Origin: Mastigias papua
Taxonomy: Eukaryota > Cnidaria > Scyphozoa > Rhizostomeae > Mastigiidae
Assembly (NCBI GenBank): GCA_964019165.1
Contig: OZ025274.1
Span: 16,365,383-16,429,382 of the forward strand
Reading direction: 5' to 3'
Length of the DNA: 64,000 bases
Shown one piece after another: positions 1 through 25,883 of the stretch. The notes under the pieces are model-generated. The model did not search any database. It was given only the letters and a program-made list of their open reading frames with translations, and was not told the origin of the DNA. The first letter of the stretch is position 1. Every line of letters begins with the position of its first letter. Position numbers and translations under genes: made by a program.

Positions 1-910
1 CATTTTCATCACTTTTCAATGCGCAATCAAAATGAATGAATTTCAATTTTGGTCATTTCTCGGCAAAATACCAAGGTTATAGTCTTAGTTTTTGGCCAAA
101 AATGGCTCATTTTCATCACTTTTCAATGTGCAATCAAAATGAATGAATTTCAATTTTGGTCATGGTTCGGCAAAATACCAAGGTGATAGCCTTACTGTTT
201 TGCCAAAAATGGCTCATTTTCATCACTTTTCAATGCGCAATCAAATTGAATGAATTTCAATTTTGGTCATTTGTCGGCAAAATACGAAGGGTATAGCTTT
301 AGGTTTTGGCCAAAAATGGCTCAATTTCATCACTTGTCAATGCGCAATCAAATTGAATGAATTTGAATTGTGGTCATTGTTCGGCAAAATACCAAGGTTA
401 TAGCCTTACTTTTTGGCCAAAAATGGCTCATTTTCATCACTTTTCAATGCGCAATCAAATTGAATGAATTTCAATTTTGGTCATTTTTCGGCAAAATACC
501 AAGGTTATTGCCTTACTTTTTGGCCAAAAATGGCTCATTTTCGTCACTTTTCAATGTGCAATCAAAATGAATGAATTTCAATTTTGGTCACTTTTCGGCA
601 AAATACCAAGGTTAAAGCCTTACTTGAGGAAAATCTCAAAGCTATAGCCTTATATCTCAGACGAAAGTCGCTGAGTTTCATGATTGGTCAAGCTGGAAGC
701 AAAATGGATCAATGTCAATGTTGATCACTATTGAATAGAATATCAAGACTATTGATCAATTTTGAAGGCGGGTCAGGTGTCAGGGAAATACCAATGCTAT
801 AGCCCTACTTTGTGGCCAAAACGGGCTCATTCCCATCACCTGTCAATCTCCAAGTAAAATCGATCAATGTCAATTGTGATCACATTGCAGCAAAATAGCA
901 AGGGTATATC
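1..910. repeat. 107-bp tandem satellite, window-truncated
   Basis: The sequence cggcaaaatac recurs at about 61, 168, 275, 382, 489 and 596, an exact 107-bp period over at least 5.5 units. Each unit carries tggctcattttcatcac and a caatcaaa(a/t)tgaatg block. From about 620 to 910 the unit continues as strongly diverged copies. The array runs off the left edge, so its full size is unknown. The short ORF inside it is a by-product of the repeat. Confidence 0.9.
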
Positions 911-1836
911 CGTTATATAACTTTGTCAGGTGACTTGTAAAGGAGTACTCCTATCTGCATCTGGCCCACTTGGCCTGTATTATAAAATTCTCGACATCCC
1001 ATTGGCTGGCCACACACATTCAAATTCTTCAGCTAGTACCTGGTTAAAGGTGCTTTAAGGTGCGAGAATCTCCTTTCTGAGATACCAGGTTGAGAGTAGT
1101 TGTTTTTGTAATTTTCCTTTGTCTTGTTAAATTGCAATAAATGTTTACTGCAAGTGCCTGTCGTAGAAGGAACTCGCTGACGAAATGTTCTTTGCATCTA
1201 TGGTAGCCACAGGTGATTTAAGTTTACTACTTATTCAGTCAATTATAGATCAGTGCTACATACAAAAAGGTATAGTCTAATTTTGTGCCAAAAGTAGCTT
1301 ACGTTCAGTACCTAGTGATTTCGACATAAAGTGCACGAATCTCAATGTGTATCATTGTAGAGCTAAATAGCAATAACACAGCGGTAAAGTATTCGGATAA
1401 GAGTTCTGAAATTTGACACCGTTCTATTTTGAACAAAGTGTTGAGATTGGTCAAGTAAATAGAAGGGAATGGGAAGTAAATGAGTTTAGGGATGAATACA
1501 GAGCAACGAAATCGTGTGAAATTAAACGCATTTAGTAAAGAAGAAGTAAAGGAAACACAAAAGTATGTTGAAGAAAATTGGAAGCTAAGTTGTTTGTAGA
1601 GGTATTAATTATGCTCAATAGGAGAAATGGGTAGCGCTAACATCGCATGACAATTATATCGTTGTCAGTTATTGAATAAAATGTTAGATCTTTTAAAGTA
1701 TCTTGCAGTTCAATTTCTTGTTTTGTCTGAAAATGACAGAAATTTAAAATTAAGCATAACTTCAGGAATTACATCTGACAGCACCTAATATTTATTCAAA
1801 TTGTTCAAGAACAACATAAAGAACTGTTTTATTGGT
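911..1836. other. No gene seen
   Basis: AT-rich sequence with no long reading frame, no recognisable domain and no clear splice-consistent exon. I see nothing further in it. Confidence 0.5.
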
Positions 1837-2050
1837 ATATACATACATACATACATACATACATACATACATACATACATACATACATACATACATACAT
1901 ACATACATACATACATACATACATACATACATACATACATACATACATACATACATACATACATACATACATACATACATACATACATACATACATACAT
2001 ACATACATACATACATACATACATACATACACACATACATACATACATAG
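1837..2050. repeat. (TACA)n microsatellite
   Basis: An almost perfect TACA tetranucleotide array of about 210 bp. It lies directly at the truncated 5' end of the LINE relic that follows. The Tyr/Ile/His/Thr and Met/Tyr/Val/Cys reading frames through it are meaningless. Confidence 0.97.
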
Positions 2051-3480
2051 AGCAAGACCAGTGCAAGTATTTAGGTATAGATGAATCGGTAGGAATCCTA
2101 GGCCCCCTAAACAAGGAGAAGGTGATATAAGAGTATAAATCCAGGGTGAAGAAAATATGGAATTCAGAATTGAATCGTCTAAATAAATCGAGAGCACACA
2201 ATGTATTTGCAGTACCTGTAATAGCACCCACAATTACGAAACTTGACTGGACTAAGAAGGAAATCAATGACTTTAAACGTGATGACAAGGAAGACATTAA
2301 CAATGGCAGGAGCATTTCATGTAGTAAGCGATGTAGATAGGCCATATGTGCAAAGAAGTGAGGGAGGAAGAGGACTAACAAGTATTGAAGACCTCTATGA
2401 AATAAAGACAGTTGGAACAGCGGAGCATCTTGAAAATATGACAAGAAAACATAGTCTGGTAACTCTAGTCAGAGAGGATGAGAAAAAACCTTTGCAGACT
2501 TGGAAGAGAATTTCTAAAACGTAGGCAAGAAGTCCAAAACTACAGTAATGTAAAAGAAGCAACAAGGAAAGAATACGCGGAGCGGTGGATAAACAAAGAA
2601 ACACTTGGCTTCCTACAAAGCCAGCTACAGAGAAATCACATAATAGGTATACCAAAAACGAATAAGTGGTTAAGGTTGAGATTAACGTCCCACATTGAAG
2701 GATACTTGATAGCCACACAGGAGGAAGAGCTAACAACAAAAGAAACCCAGAAAAGGAGAGAAAAGGACACACAAAAGAGGCACAACATCGATGTGAAGTG
2801 TAGAGTATGCGACCAAGTTAGTGAATCTGTATACCATCTTGTTTGCTCATGTCCAACCTTAGCACCTTCTCTTTATCTCAACAAACGACATAACCAGATA
2901 GCAAAGGTGTTATACCAAGAATTAATTCAATGCGATCGCCTCATATTGAATCCTCCAGCCAGAGGTAACTAACAATGGAGATCAGGAAATTTGGTTTGAT
3001 ATAATGATCAAAACAACACCAAAAGTTGAAAAGTACAGACCAGATATAGTGATCTGGGACAAGAAAGATATGACATGCAAACTAGTTGAGATTAAAGTTC
3101 CACTTGACACGAACCTTGAAAAGGCAACTAAGGAGAAACAACTGAAACATATGGAGCTGGTGACAAAAATGCAAAGTATGTTTATCGGATATTCACTCAA
3201 CATATTGGTAATATCTGTAGGTGCTATTTCCCAACAAAAATAACATCAATATGATTATCCAGAGACTACAGAAAGCAGCTATCATAGGGACAGTTAAAGT
3301 ATGCAAAACGGCAATGAGTATGTGAACCGCAAAGAATAACACACAGATCAATTGAATTAGTATATATAGAAAGCATAGAACCGCTATAGTTTAACCAAAA
3401 CATATAAGCAATTAACTTATCAACTTCGTTGTAGTGAATACAATCGGCTGATAAGAGGGAATCACATCCTCAAAGTAAAC
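2051..3480 (+). mobile_element. LINE 3' part with restriction-like endonuclease (R2/NeSL/Dong type), decayed
   Basis: Three plus-strand frames read as consecutive pieces of one non-LTR retrotransposon ORF. First is a post-RT segment (about 2051-2520; motif EGGRGL and the phrase KYLGIDES) with a frameshift near 2270. Next is a zinc-binding segment (2478-2972) with a C-x2-C...H-x3-C pattern in CRVCDQVSESVYHLVCSC. Last is a PD-(D/E)xK-like segment (3004-3243) with RPDIVIWD followed by LVEIKVPLD, as in the C-terminal endonuclease of site-specific LINEs. Stops and frameshifts make it inactive. The reverse transcriptase proper is missing; the copy begins at the (TACA)n array. The untranslated tail runs to a second (ACAT)n stretch. 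Confidence 0.75.
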
Positions 3481-3649
<169 letters not shown>

Positions 3650-3654
3650 GATCA

Positions 3655-3760
3655 GTTGTAAGTTCAGTACTGATGAAGATATTTCTGGAAACGTCTATAA
3701 TTTAAGTAAAGTATATTTTTGATTCGTTCTCATTTATATATCTATATGCTATGCGAATGC
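3655..3760 (+). mobile_element. Short element tail with hammerhead-like core
   Basis: Directly after the (TA)n array. CTGATGA (3670-3676) and GAAAC (3688-3692) flank a short imperfect hairpin and are followed by GTC. The flanking bases GTA/TAT can form a three-base-pair stem I. This is the weakest member of a motif family seen at 4190-4235, 6829-6875, 7198-7240, 10905-11000 and 42661-42700. It is probably the end of a Penelope-like or retrozyme-like element. Confidence 0.4.
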
Positions 3761-4114
3761 GGCTCTGATTCAGTGATATGTTTGTTGTGCTGAACAAATG
3801 CTATTATGAAATGAGTAATTGCTGCAAGAAGCAGTGAAAAGGCAGCTGACAGTTGCGTTAATGATGATGACATTATGAACGACCATGATAGACACACTTT
3901 AAGTGTGCGAAAAATATATAATACACGTAATAAGTTCATTTTCAAAAAGTTTTTTACCCAATGCATATGTTGGCCTTCTTTCCACCTCCATCTATAAGCG
4001 CCCGCCCCATAGACATTCACTTTGGATGGAGCTGTTTTACTTTCAGATTTTTTCAAACCCCCCAATTATTGTCATCCCCGTTCTATTCCGGACTGGAGAG
4101 TATATATATATATA

Positions 4115-4245
4115 TATATATCTATATACACTCAAATAGCTTCAATCACAATGAAATTTTCAAAGAAATAACTAGATACTTAAGAAAAACTCCACCTTTT
4201 AAAACGTTTCGGCACAAGCCTTCATCAGTTAATGTGTGTAGTATA
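4115..4245 (-). mobile_element. Diverged short element with hammerhead-like motif
   Basis: The block cactcaa(a/g)tagct...cttaagaaaaactcc...aaaacgtttcggcacaagccttcatcag is a diverged copy of the element at 42.4-42.7 kb. On the minus strand it reads CTGATGA, one extra A, a GGC/GCC stem with a TTGT loop, then GAAACGTT. TTAA immediately before the core can pair with TTAA after it. It is flanked by TA tracts and abuts the hAT-like element starting at 4256. Confidence 0.5.
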
Positions 4246-4255
4246 TATATATATA

Positions 4256-5395
4256 CAGGGGCGGACACAGGAAAAACTCTTAGTGTAGCTTGTGTCTAGA
4301 AGAGGGTGTGATCAAAATTTGACTGGGTGCGGCCATAAACTTAAAGCTTTATATCTAACTGAAGAAAATCTTTGCACTCATACCCAAAGTTCGAAGTACA
4401 TATGGGATGCTTCTGCTGTTAAGGTCTATTTTATGAAATATTGCAATTTGATGTGGCATAAAAGGCAATTGACATTTCTGATGGAGAAAAGATCTTATAA
4501 CACATGTTTTGTTATAAAAGTCCCCAAAATCCAGCCATACATAAACATATTATCCCTGCTCCTGAAAAGATAACTAGTTTGCTCCCTTTAGTACCCATTG
4601 AAAAGTATTGCAGAACGTAAACAGTCCTTCCTCTACTCATAGACCATACTGCATCACTTTAGAAAATCATGTCGATAACAAATAAGAATTCCTCAGAGAA
4701 GGCATTCATAGTATACGAAAACTTGTACATCATACAATAAAACTGAACAGTATGTGCCGACAAGGAGATGAAAGGAAGTTGCCAAACCGGAACTACTGTC
4801 GCATTCCTCTTGTTCGAGCTTGACAGGAATACGATCAGGATTCGAGAGCACTAGTGGAACTTCATTATTATTGGGTGATGCCAGTGCCAACTGTTGAAAA
4901 ATGCACTAGAGCTCCCACCAAAAGTGAGCACTAGTGTCAATCAAGTTTTCAAAGCCCACCCGTGCTGCCGCCAGACTTCAGCAATAGTGTCAATCATGTT
5001 TTCAAAATCCACTTGTGCTCCCATCAGTATCGAGCACTAGTGTCAATCATGTCTTCAAACAAGTTGACGGATTGTGATGTTTAAAATCAAGGTATTTTAC
5101 GGACCCCGTAGTGATCACTAGTATATTGAAACTGTCATGAAGACAATTGGACGGCTTAAACAAAAGCCTGGAAAAGTATCAGGAAATGATTGGGCAAAGC
5201 TTCATATGGAATGTGAAGTCCACTCCGATGAACAGACATAAAGTATCGCATCACTTTGAAACAAGATTAGAAAAGCCCACACTAATCTAATACACTTGCA
5301 GGGTTAGGGCACATTACTAGGAAGCTGTCTCGAAGAAAATCAAGAAATCTGACTGGTGCCCAAGCTACAATAGCACTAGCCTGCGTCCGCCCCTG
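4256..5395. mobile_element. 1.14-kb non-autonomous hAT-like DNA transposon
   Basis: The ends form an inverted repeat: CAGGGGCGGACACAGG at the left, and the complement of CAGGGGCGGACGCAGG at the right. CAGGGGCGG is typical of hAT terminal repeats. It sits in a TA tract, so the expected 8-bp target duplication cannot be resolved. Internal frames (plus 4292-4573, minus 4693-4890) show no transposase domain that I recognise. About 4900-5060 holds three imperfect copies of a roughly 60-bp unit containing gcactagtgtcaatcatg. Confidence 0.65.
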
Positions 5396-5423
5396 ATATA
5401 TACATATACACAAAGAAATGCAT

Positions 5424-5930
<507 letters not shown>

Positions 5931-5993
5931 GGGATCAACGAAGGATGTCACTGAACGAACATTTGCAGTCTATAGGAAGCACCAACTCACATT

Positions 5994-6310
<317 letters not shown>

Positions 6311-6623
6311 TTTGTATGCATGTAAGTGTGTATTTTTATTACGTAAACCTGCCTATAATCTTTATTTCACATAAAAGTAACAAAATCCTGAAACTTCCCG
6401 TACTGATTCCCAGATATAGTCTCTCTAGAAACTATTCAGTGTGCCTTATTTTGTTGACAAGGCCCTAGCCCTCAAAAATTGCTAGTTGCGCGACTGAATA
6501 TATCTATATCTATATATATATATATATAAGAACGAGAGGCAATACCTCAACTGCATCTTCTACAACATTTAAGTGCTCAACAATTCAATGGAGCGTTATA
6601 AGATATAATAATAAAAGATATAG

Positions 6624-6764
<141 letters not shown>

Positions 6765-6783
6765 CCAAAGTTTCTCAGCAGTA

Positions 6784-9612
<2,829 letters not shown>

Positions 9613-9613
9613 G

Positions 9614-9826
<213 letters not shown>

Positions 9827-9922
9827 ATATGCCGATGTCCTAGAAGTACGAAGAAGAGGTACAGTTGATGCAAAACACTAATATCTTCTTCTTCTTCTTC
9901 TTCTTCTTCTTCTTCTTCTACT
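9827..9922. repeat. gccgatgtcctagaag block plus (CTT)n
   Basis: A 50-bp block beginning GCCGATGTCCTAGAAG is followed by about 35 bp of CTT repeat, which on the minus strand reads as poly-Glu. An inverted, slightly shorter copy of the block lies at about 11,462-11,516, on the far side of the RTE relic and its TA arrays. Confidence 0.7.
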
Positions 9923-9924
9923 GG

Positions 9925-10840
9925 CTTATCCCACTCTAAGTGGGGTCGCCGGTGTGGATCTGCCGTCTCCAGTTCGGCCTGTCTAGGGCATCCTTCTCCA
10001 TCACGCCAGCCACCCTTAAATCCTCCCTCACACAGTCCATCCAACGCCGCTTTGGCCGGCCTCTTCCCCTTGTTCCAACCACCATCCTTCTCATCCGCTG
10101 TCCCACATATTCCTCATACCTCCGCAGCACATGTCCATACCATCTGCGCTTGGTCTCCCTCAACTTCCCACTCAGCTCACCGACCTCCAAAGTTGTTCTG
10201 ATGACGTCATTTCTCACTCTGTCCATCCTTGTTTTCAGTCCTCTGTTCTCCATTTCTCTATGTCACTCCTCCAGATGTTCCTCCACTTCCTCACACGAGT
10301 TGCCACAAAGAGTGACATCATCCGCGAACATCATGTCCCACGGTGCCACCTTCTGGATCTGCTCTGTAAGGCTGTCCAACACAATTGCAAACAGAAAGGG
10401 GCTGAGTGCTGAACCCTGGTGCAGTCCCACCTTCACATAGAAGTCTGTTGTTGTTCCTACTGCACATCTCACTCTCATCTTACAGTTCTCATACATGTCT
10501 TGGATCAGCCGGATGTACTTTTCCTCCACATCCTTCAGTCTGAGGCAGTTCCATATCTCTTGTCTTGGGACTCTGTCATACGCCTTCTCCAAATCGATGA
10601 ACACACAGTGTAGATCTTTGCTTCCTTCTCTGTACTTCTCCATCAGCTGCCTCAATGCGAAAATTGCATCTGTTGTACTTCTCCTTGGCATGAAGCCGAA
10701 CTGTTGGTCAGATATCGATACCCCCTCCCTCAACCTCTTCTCTATGACCCTTTCCCACATCTTCAATGTGTGTGCCATCAGTTTTATTCCTCTGTAATTC
10801 CCGCAATCTAGGATATCGCCCTTGTTTTTGAGTGAAATAT
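9925..10840 (-). mobile_element. RTE-like LINE reverse transcriptase with internal deletion
   Basis: Minus-strand frame 10,840-10,263 carries RT blocks: [48 protein letters not shown] and the catalytic FADD. It breaks off after [11 protein letters not shown] second frame (10,253-9,936) resumes with the distal C-terminus, including RRWYGHVLRR and [12 protein letters not shown]. In complete relatives roughly 100 or more residues separate these segments, so an internal deletion with a frameshift has removed the region after the catalytic loop. It is inactive. Confidence 0.85.
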
Positions 10841-10897
10841 ATATATATATATATATATACAAACTAATCCTAAGCCGCATCCACAACGTATATAAAT

Positions 10898-11466
<569 letters not shown>

Positions 11467-11551
11467 TTGTGCATCAACTATATCTCTTCTTCTAGGACAT
11501 CGGCATCAGCATTAATCTCTAATACGATAAATGAAAGTGGAAAATAAAAAC

Positions 11552-21889
<10,338 letters not shown>

Positions 21890-22218
21890 GATATTACCTA
21901 AAGTTCTGCAAACGAATCTTCGGTAGCAGCAACAACAACACAAACAAAATGGTTGCTGTGAGCACTGGCAGTGGCTGTGACAAAACTTGCATGGGTTTGG
22001 AAGCAGGGTGCTGGGCGAAATTCTGTACGATGGTAGCTGTTCTGTTGTGAAGGAGGTGCCAAAAAGAAAACTTTGATGAGACAACACCTTTCATAAATTC
22101 TGATATATTTTGCAAATCTTGTATTGCAAACTGGCGGAGCAATGATGTTTGTTATTAATAATGGGGAGAGTAGTTGAAGACAGATTCTTGATAGGCCTAT
22201 TCTATTTTTCTGAGTCAT

Positions 22219-23690
22219 ACATAAAGCTTACCCAGAAAAAGAGAAGAGGGTAGAAGTAGAACCTCTCCAAAAAGTAGAAGGGGACTGAGCACACCAGATC
22301 CATTCTTCTACAGCCCTGGGAGGAAGATCATATGATCTTCTTGATCAACTCAAGTGATCAAGGGTGCAAACGTTGCATTGTGGCTAGGAACAAACCTTCG
22401 AGTTCTCAAGGGGATGGGTGTTAAAATCTTTTTTAAATTTGTAAAATCAAGATATATGGGCATCTATCTGAGTTGTGGCGACGGGCATGTGATTTCTCAA
22501 AAGTGAATTTTAGGCTTAACAACATTTCACCAAAACTCTGAATACAATCTAGATATATGAAGATGAGGACGATGATATGAAGGGTTACCTTTGTAACTTT
22601 TCTAAGCATCTACAGCCACCCATCTGAAGTCATCTTATGGGGCGCTGAATGTAGTGCCGAAATACAAAGTCCAGTGTGCGCTGTTTCCAAGCGACAGGGA
22701 TTGATTTGCGTAAATGGATAGAAAAAATGCAAGAAATGAAAAAATCGTCTGCTTTTAATGAAATCACAGAAAAGGGTTAGCTCTAGTTGCAATTCCAAGT
22801 TAAGATCGTTAAAGGAGCTGCCATTTATGATGCTGGGTAGAGTGGAGGAAGTATTATTGGAGGGATTTTAAATTTTTTGGCTTTGTTATATTGGGTCATC
22901 AAATATTTTTCCCAACTCATGATTGTTCATCACATTGTTTGAATTCATCCCCACTATAAATATGACAATGCAAAAAAGTCTTTCAAAGTCTTGCTTCAAA
23001 TGCTACTACTAGCTTTGCAATATTTTTGTTAGTTCATTCAATACATTATTGGCTCACTATGCATTACTAATATATTGATTTTAGACAGTTCAAAATCAAA
23101 ACAAAAATTTACAGAAACTTGCCATTTCTGTAAACTCATTATGGTACTTGAGATCGTGGAAACACTTGAGATCTCAAACTTCTGTAAGAAAATTTATTGG
23201 CTGTCTAAGATCATAAGGAAAAAGGCGTTCAAAAGTATCCTAATTCTTTAGCTGCTTGCAACCTTATATGAAATCAGTAATTGTAAAGATAAAGTATAAA
23301 TCTGCTGAAACCAATTTTTTTAAGCATGGATTTCATTAAACAGAAGATCTTCTATGCAACAGAATTTTCCACTTTCATGCAATCAAATAAAGAAAACTGT
23401 ACAGGTAATGAAAATGCAGCACTTACTATCATGGACATGACAAAATTAGTAAGTAAACATTGCATGCCAAAAGTATCCAAAATCAACAGTATTGAAAATT
23501 TGCCGTCGTGAAAAGGCGATATTCTACACACTGGGCATTTCCAAAATACCATAAATATAAGAGTATATTTGCTACTACCAATGGGAAACACATGGCAGCT
23601 GAGTTGACTCTAAGTAACAAAATTCTTATCTGAAGAAGCTGTCAAAACAAACAAGCAGCTTGAGATCGGGTAAACTTATCTAAACACAAA
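22219..23690. other. TBCE upstream / intergenic, no gene seen
   Basis: This lies between the TBCE start and the first peptide-precursor gene. A 61-codon frame at 23326 sits 25 bp downstream of a TATAAAT (23295-23301), but it has no signal peptide or recognisable domain. I do not call it a gene. Confidence 0.45.
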
Positions 23691-23693
23691 AAG

Positions 23694-23700
23694 TATAAAT
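23694..23700 (+). promoter_or_regulatory. TATA box of the 23,758 peptide gene
   Basis: TATAAAT lies 58 nt upstream of the ATG. The expected transcription start is therefore around 23,725, giving a short leader. Confidence 0.55.
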
Positions 23701-23757
23701 TTGGATCAATGTGGGTCGCATGATTAAAAAGCTTTTTAGCTCACTGAAGACGACATA

Positions 23758-24099
23758 ATGTTAAAGATTTTGATGACTTCCATGCTCATATGCGTCTGGC
23801 TAATAGACAATTTCACTTCTGCAAAACATACATCATTTGGTAAAAGGTATCACCGAGGATCAGGAGACCTCACCAAGTGGAACAGTCATGAAAAAACACA
23901 TACAACAGATGAATCGAATGGATTTCTAGACATTGAAGTGCCCATGTCTGACTGGTCTTTGACTGCACATGTTAGAAAAGCAAAAAAAGCGTATGATGGC
24001 AATTGTCCGAAAGAAAGGGGAAGTAACATGTTGAAAGGCTGGGAAGAAAGGACGATAAAAGACGAACTGGAAGTGCTACCACCAAGGCCAGGAAGATGA
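23758..24099 (+). CDS. Candidate amidated-peptide precursor (C-terminal LPPRP-amide)
   Basis: A single-exon ORF of 113 codons. Residues 1-22 form a hydrophobic signal peptide with a plausible cut after FTSA. The exposed N-terminus reads KHTSFGKR, a possible amidation-plus-dibasic site. The body is acidic and basic with no fold that I recognise and a single cysteine. The protein ends LPPRPGR: removal of Arg and conversion of Gly would leave an Arg-Pro-amide. This resembles cnidarian RPamides (Antho-RPamide ends LPRP-amide). The last codons CCACCAAGGCCAGGA match the end of the 25,884-26,465 gene almost base for base. It is convergent with the 24,748 gene. The precursor role is inferred; no homologue search was run. 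Confidence 0.6.
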   Translation: MLKILMTSMLICVWLIDNFTSAKHTSFGKRYHRGSGDLTKWNSHEKTHTTDESNGFLDIEVPMSDWSLTAHVRKAKKAYDGNCPKERGSNMLKGWEERTIKDELEVLPPRPGR

Positions 24100-24747
24100 A
24101 ATGATAAAAGAGAGTAAGAGAACATAGGCAATTATTATAATTGAAAACACTGAATACAACAGAATAATGTTAGTCGAGATTTACTCACTTAGAAACTGTG
24201 AACTTTTAATTTGAATGAATCTTTCTCGATTGCACATGCCAATTCGACTTTTGAGTGATTACATAGCTGGTTCGTTGAATTTATTGTTGAGTTTACTTAA
24301 GAAATCGTCTTGATTATGTATAAACAATAGGTATTGGAAGTAAATGATCGAGCCAAAAACGCATCCATTGATGTCTGTCTTCTGTCACTCTTGAGTCTCA
24401 ATTACATTAATAACTATGTTATGAGTGCACGAAAAATACTCCAAATGTTCAGAGTCCACTTCATTCATTACAATCCTGCAAATAAAAACTCTGGCAAAAA
24501 CATACTTATGAGAACATAGTACTAGCATGAACATGTGTTAGATTGATAATTATTAAAGTTAACCATGCTACGGGCAGTCATCACTAAATGTCAAAAGTAC
24601 TTTGACTGAAATTGTAAAGAATCCTTTGCTGAAAAGAAGTTCTAGAAGGCCCTTGAATCCAAATTCCACTTCAAACTCTTTTCTATCTTCACTTTCGTAA
24701 TGATCTGCTTTTCCATATTAGTTTTCTCCGTAAAGTTAAAGAATGAT

Positions 24748-25143
24748 TTATTTGGAACTCACCAAATGATATCCATTATCCAGCAATACTCTTCTCAAAA
24801 GCAAAATTCCTATTTCATTAAATTCTCCATTAATAATTCTGTGTATCCCTCTCTCTTTCTTGTCAATCTTAGCAGCTGTTTTGTCCTCATTAAAAGAATG
24901 TTCTAGAATTCCACTTAAGAAGGCCTTCTCTGCATTTGATCCAATCTTCAATAGCCTTTCGAATCTTTTTCTTGATTGAATACTATGAATCTCTTTAATG
25001 AAACGTCGAAAAATACTCAATTGCTTTCTTGTGTAGAACCTAGTATCCCTTTTCCCTGGTCTGTACACGTAAGAAAACACATGAACTAAGGTTAGTGCAA
25101 AGCAAAGAAGTCTGAAAATATTTCTAAAAGCCATTCTGCACAA
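24748..25143 (-). CDS. Candidate amidated-peptide precursor (N-terminal YRP-amide)
   Basis: A single-exon ORF of 131 codons. The second Met (25134) gives the better signal peptide, MAFRNIFRLLCFALTLVHVFS. Directly after it comes YVYRPGKR, the classic Gly-Lys-Arg amidation and cleavage site, predicting a pentapeptide YVYRP-amide. The remaining ~100 residues are basic and Leu/Ile/Arg-rich, with several dibasic pairs (RK, KR, KK) but no second amidation motif. It lies between two other genes with RPG ends, 740 bp downstream of the 25,884 gene and on the same strand. What the C-terminal part does is unknown. Confidence 0.6.
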   Translation of the reverse strand: MCRMAFRNIFRLLCFALTLVHVFSYVYRPGKRDTRFYTRKQLSIFRRFIKEIHSIQSRKRFERLLKIGSNAEKAFLSGILEHSFNEDKTAAKIDKKERGIHRIINGEFNEIGILLLRRVLLDNGYHLVSSK

Positions 25144-25175
25144 TTAGAATATGCACCTTCTAATGGTGCTGATCG

Positions 25176-25182
25176 ATTTATA
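25176..25182 (-). promoter_or_regulatory. TATA box of the 25,143 peptide gene
   Basis: The minus strand reads AATATAAATCG. TATAAAT lies 33-39 nt before the first ATG. The implied leader is very short, which supports initiation at the second ATG (25134). Confidence 0.5.
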
Positions 25183-25194
25183 TTGGCAGGTTCT

Positions 25195-25883
25195 TTACTT
25201 CCTACTGTGAGAGAATCCGGTCATATCGCGTGGTATTAATCTTAGACTGAGCATTCCTGCGCTTAGAAAGATCTTTTCTGAGACATAAAAAAATCTCGGA
25301 TTAAAACTATCATTTTCTAATAAATCCCCGTAGTACCATGAATTGGTATTGCCACATGCAAAGACGACTTTTTGCTTCTTGGTGTGAGGAAAGTACAGCT
25401 CCACTAAGATGATAAAGTGATTTGAAAGTCGAGTGAAAAAACAACTTCGCTCAAACATAATACACTATGGCGACAAATAGGATAAGTGTACTCTATCTAA
25501 ATGTGAAAGCCAAGTGAAAAGCAAGTAATTTACGCGCTAGATTCATATTAAAAGACAACTTCATACAAATATGATTGAATTCAAGGGCGCAACAGATGTA
25601 TATTGCAAAAACCAAAAACGTCGATCAAACAAACAAGATTTGTTGTTGTCAATCGTTTTCGATGCAAGGAAAGGGAATCCCTACATGTAAAGCGGGGTGA
25701 AGTCGAACAAATTAAAGAAGGTTAATTCAGAAAAGAAAATCAATGGAATTAAACACGTTCAGCATCTAACATTTGATGATTGCAAATAAACTCTTCTAAA
25801 TTTATCATCAGCAGTTTCTTTTACTTCCACAGTAAATTAATAATGAGAACAAAGTTCATATTCAAAAGTATGTCAGATGAATG
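25195..25883. other. Spacer between the two minus-strand peptide genes
   Basis: Contains an 87-codon minus-strand frame (25195-25458) without a signal peptide, domain or amidation motif; probably not a gene. I see nothing else in it. Confidence 0.45.

Noticed and set aside
4693..4890. 65-codon minus-strand ORF considered as the missing last TBCE exon
   Set aside because: It does not show the family's C-terminal ubiquitin-like ending and lies inside a hAT-like element.
23326..23511. 61-codon ORF 25 bp downstream of a TATAAAT, near the peptide cluster
   Set aside because: No signal peptide, no amidation or dibasic site pattern and no domain; TATAAAT is expected often in this AT-rich DNA.
25195..25458. 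87-codon minus-strand ORF between two peptide genes
   Set aside because: It contains no RPG motif and no signal peptide, and the sequence composition looks like chance reading.
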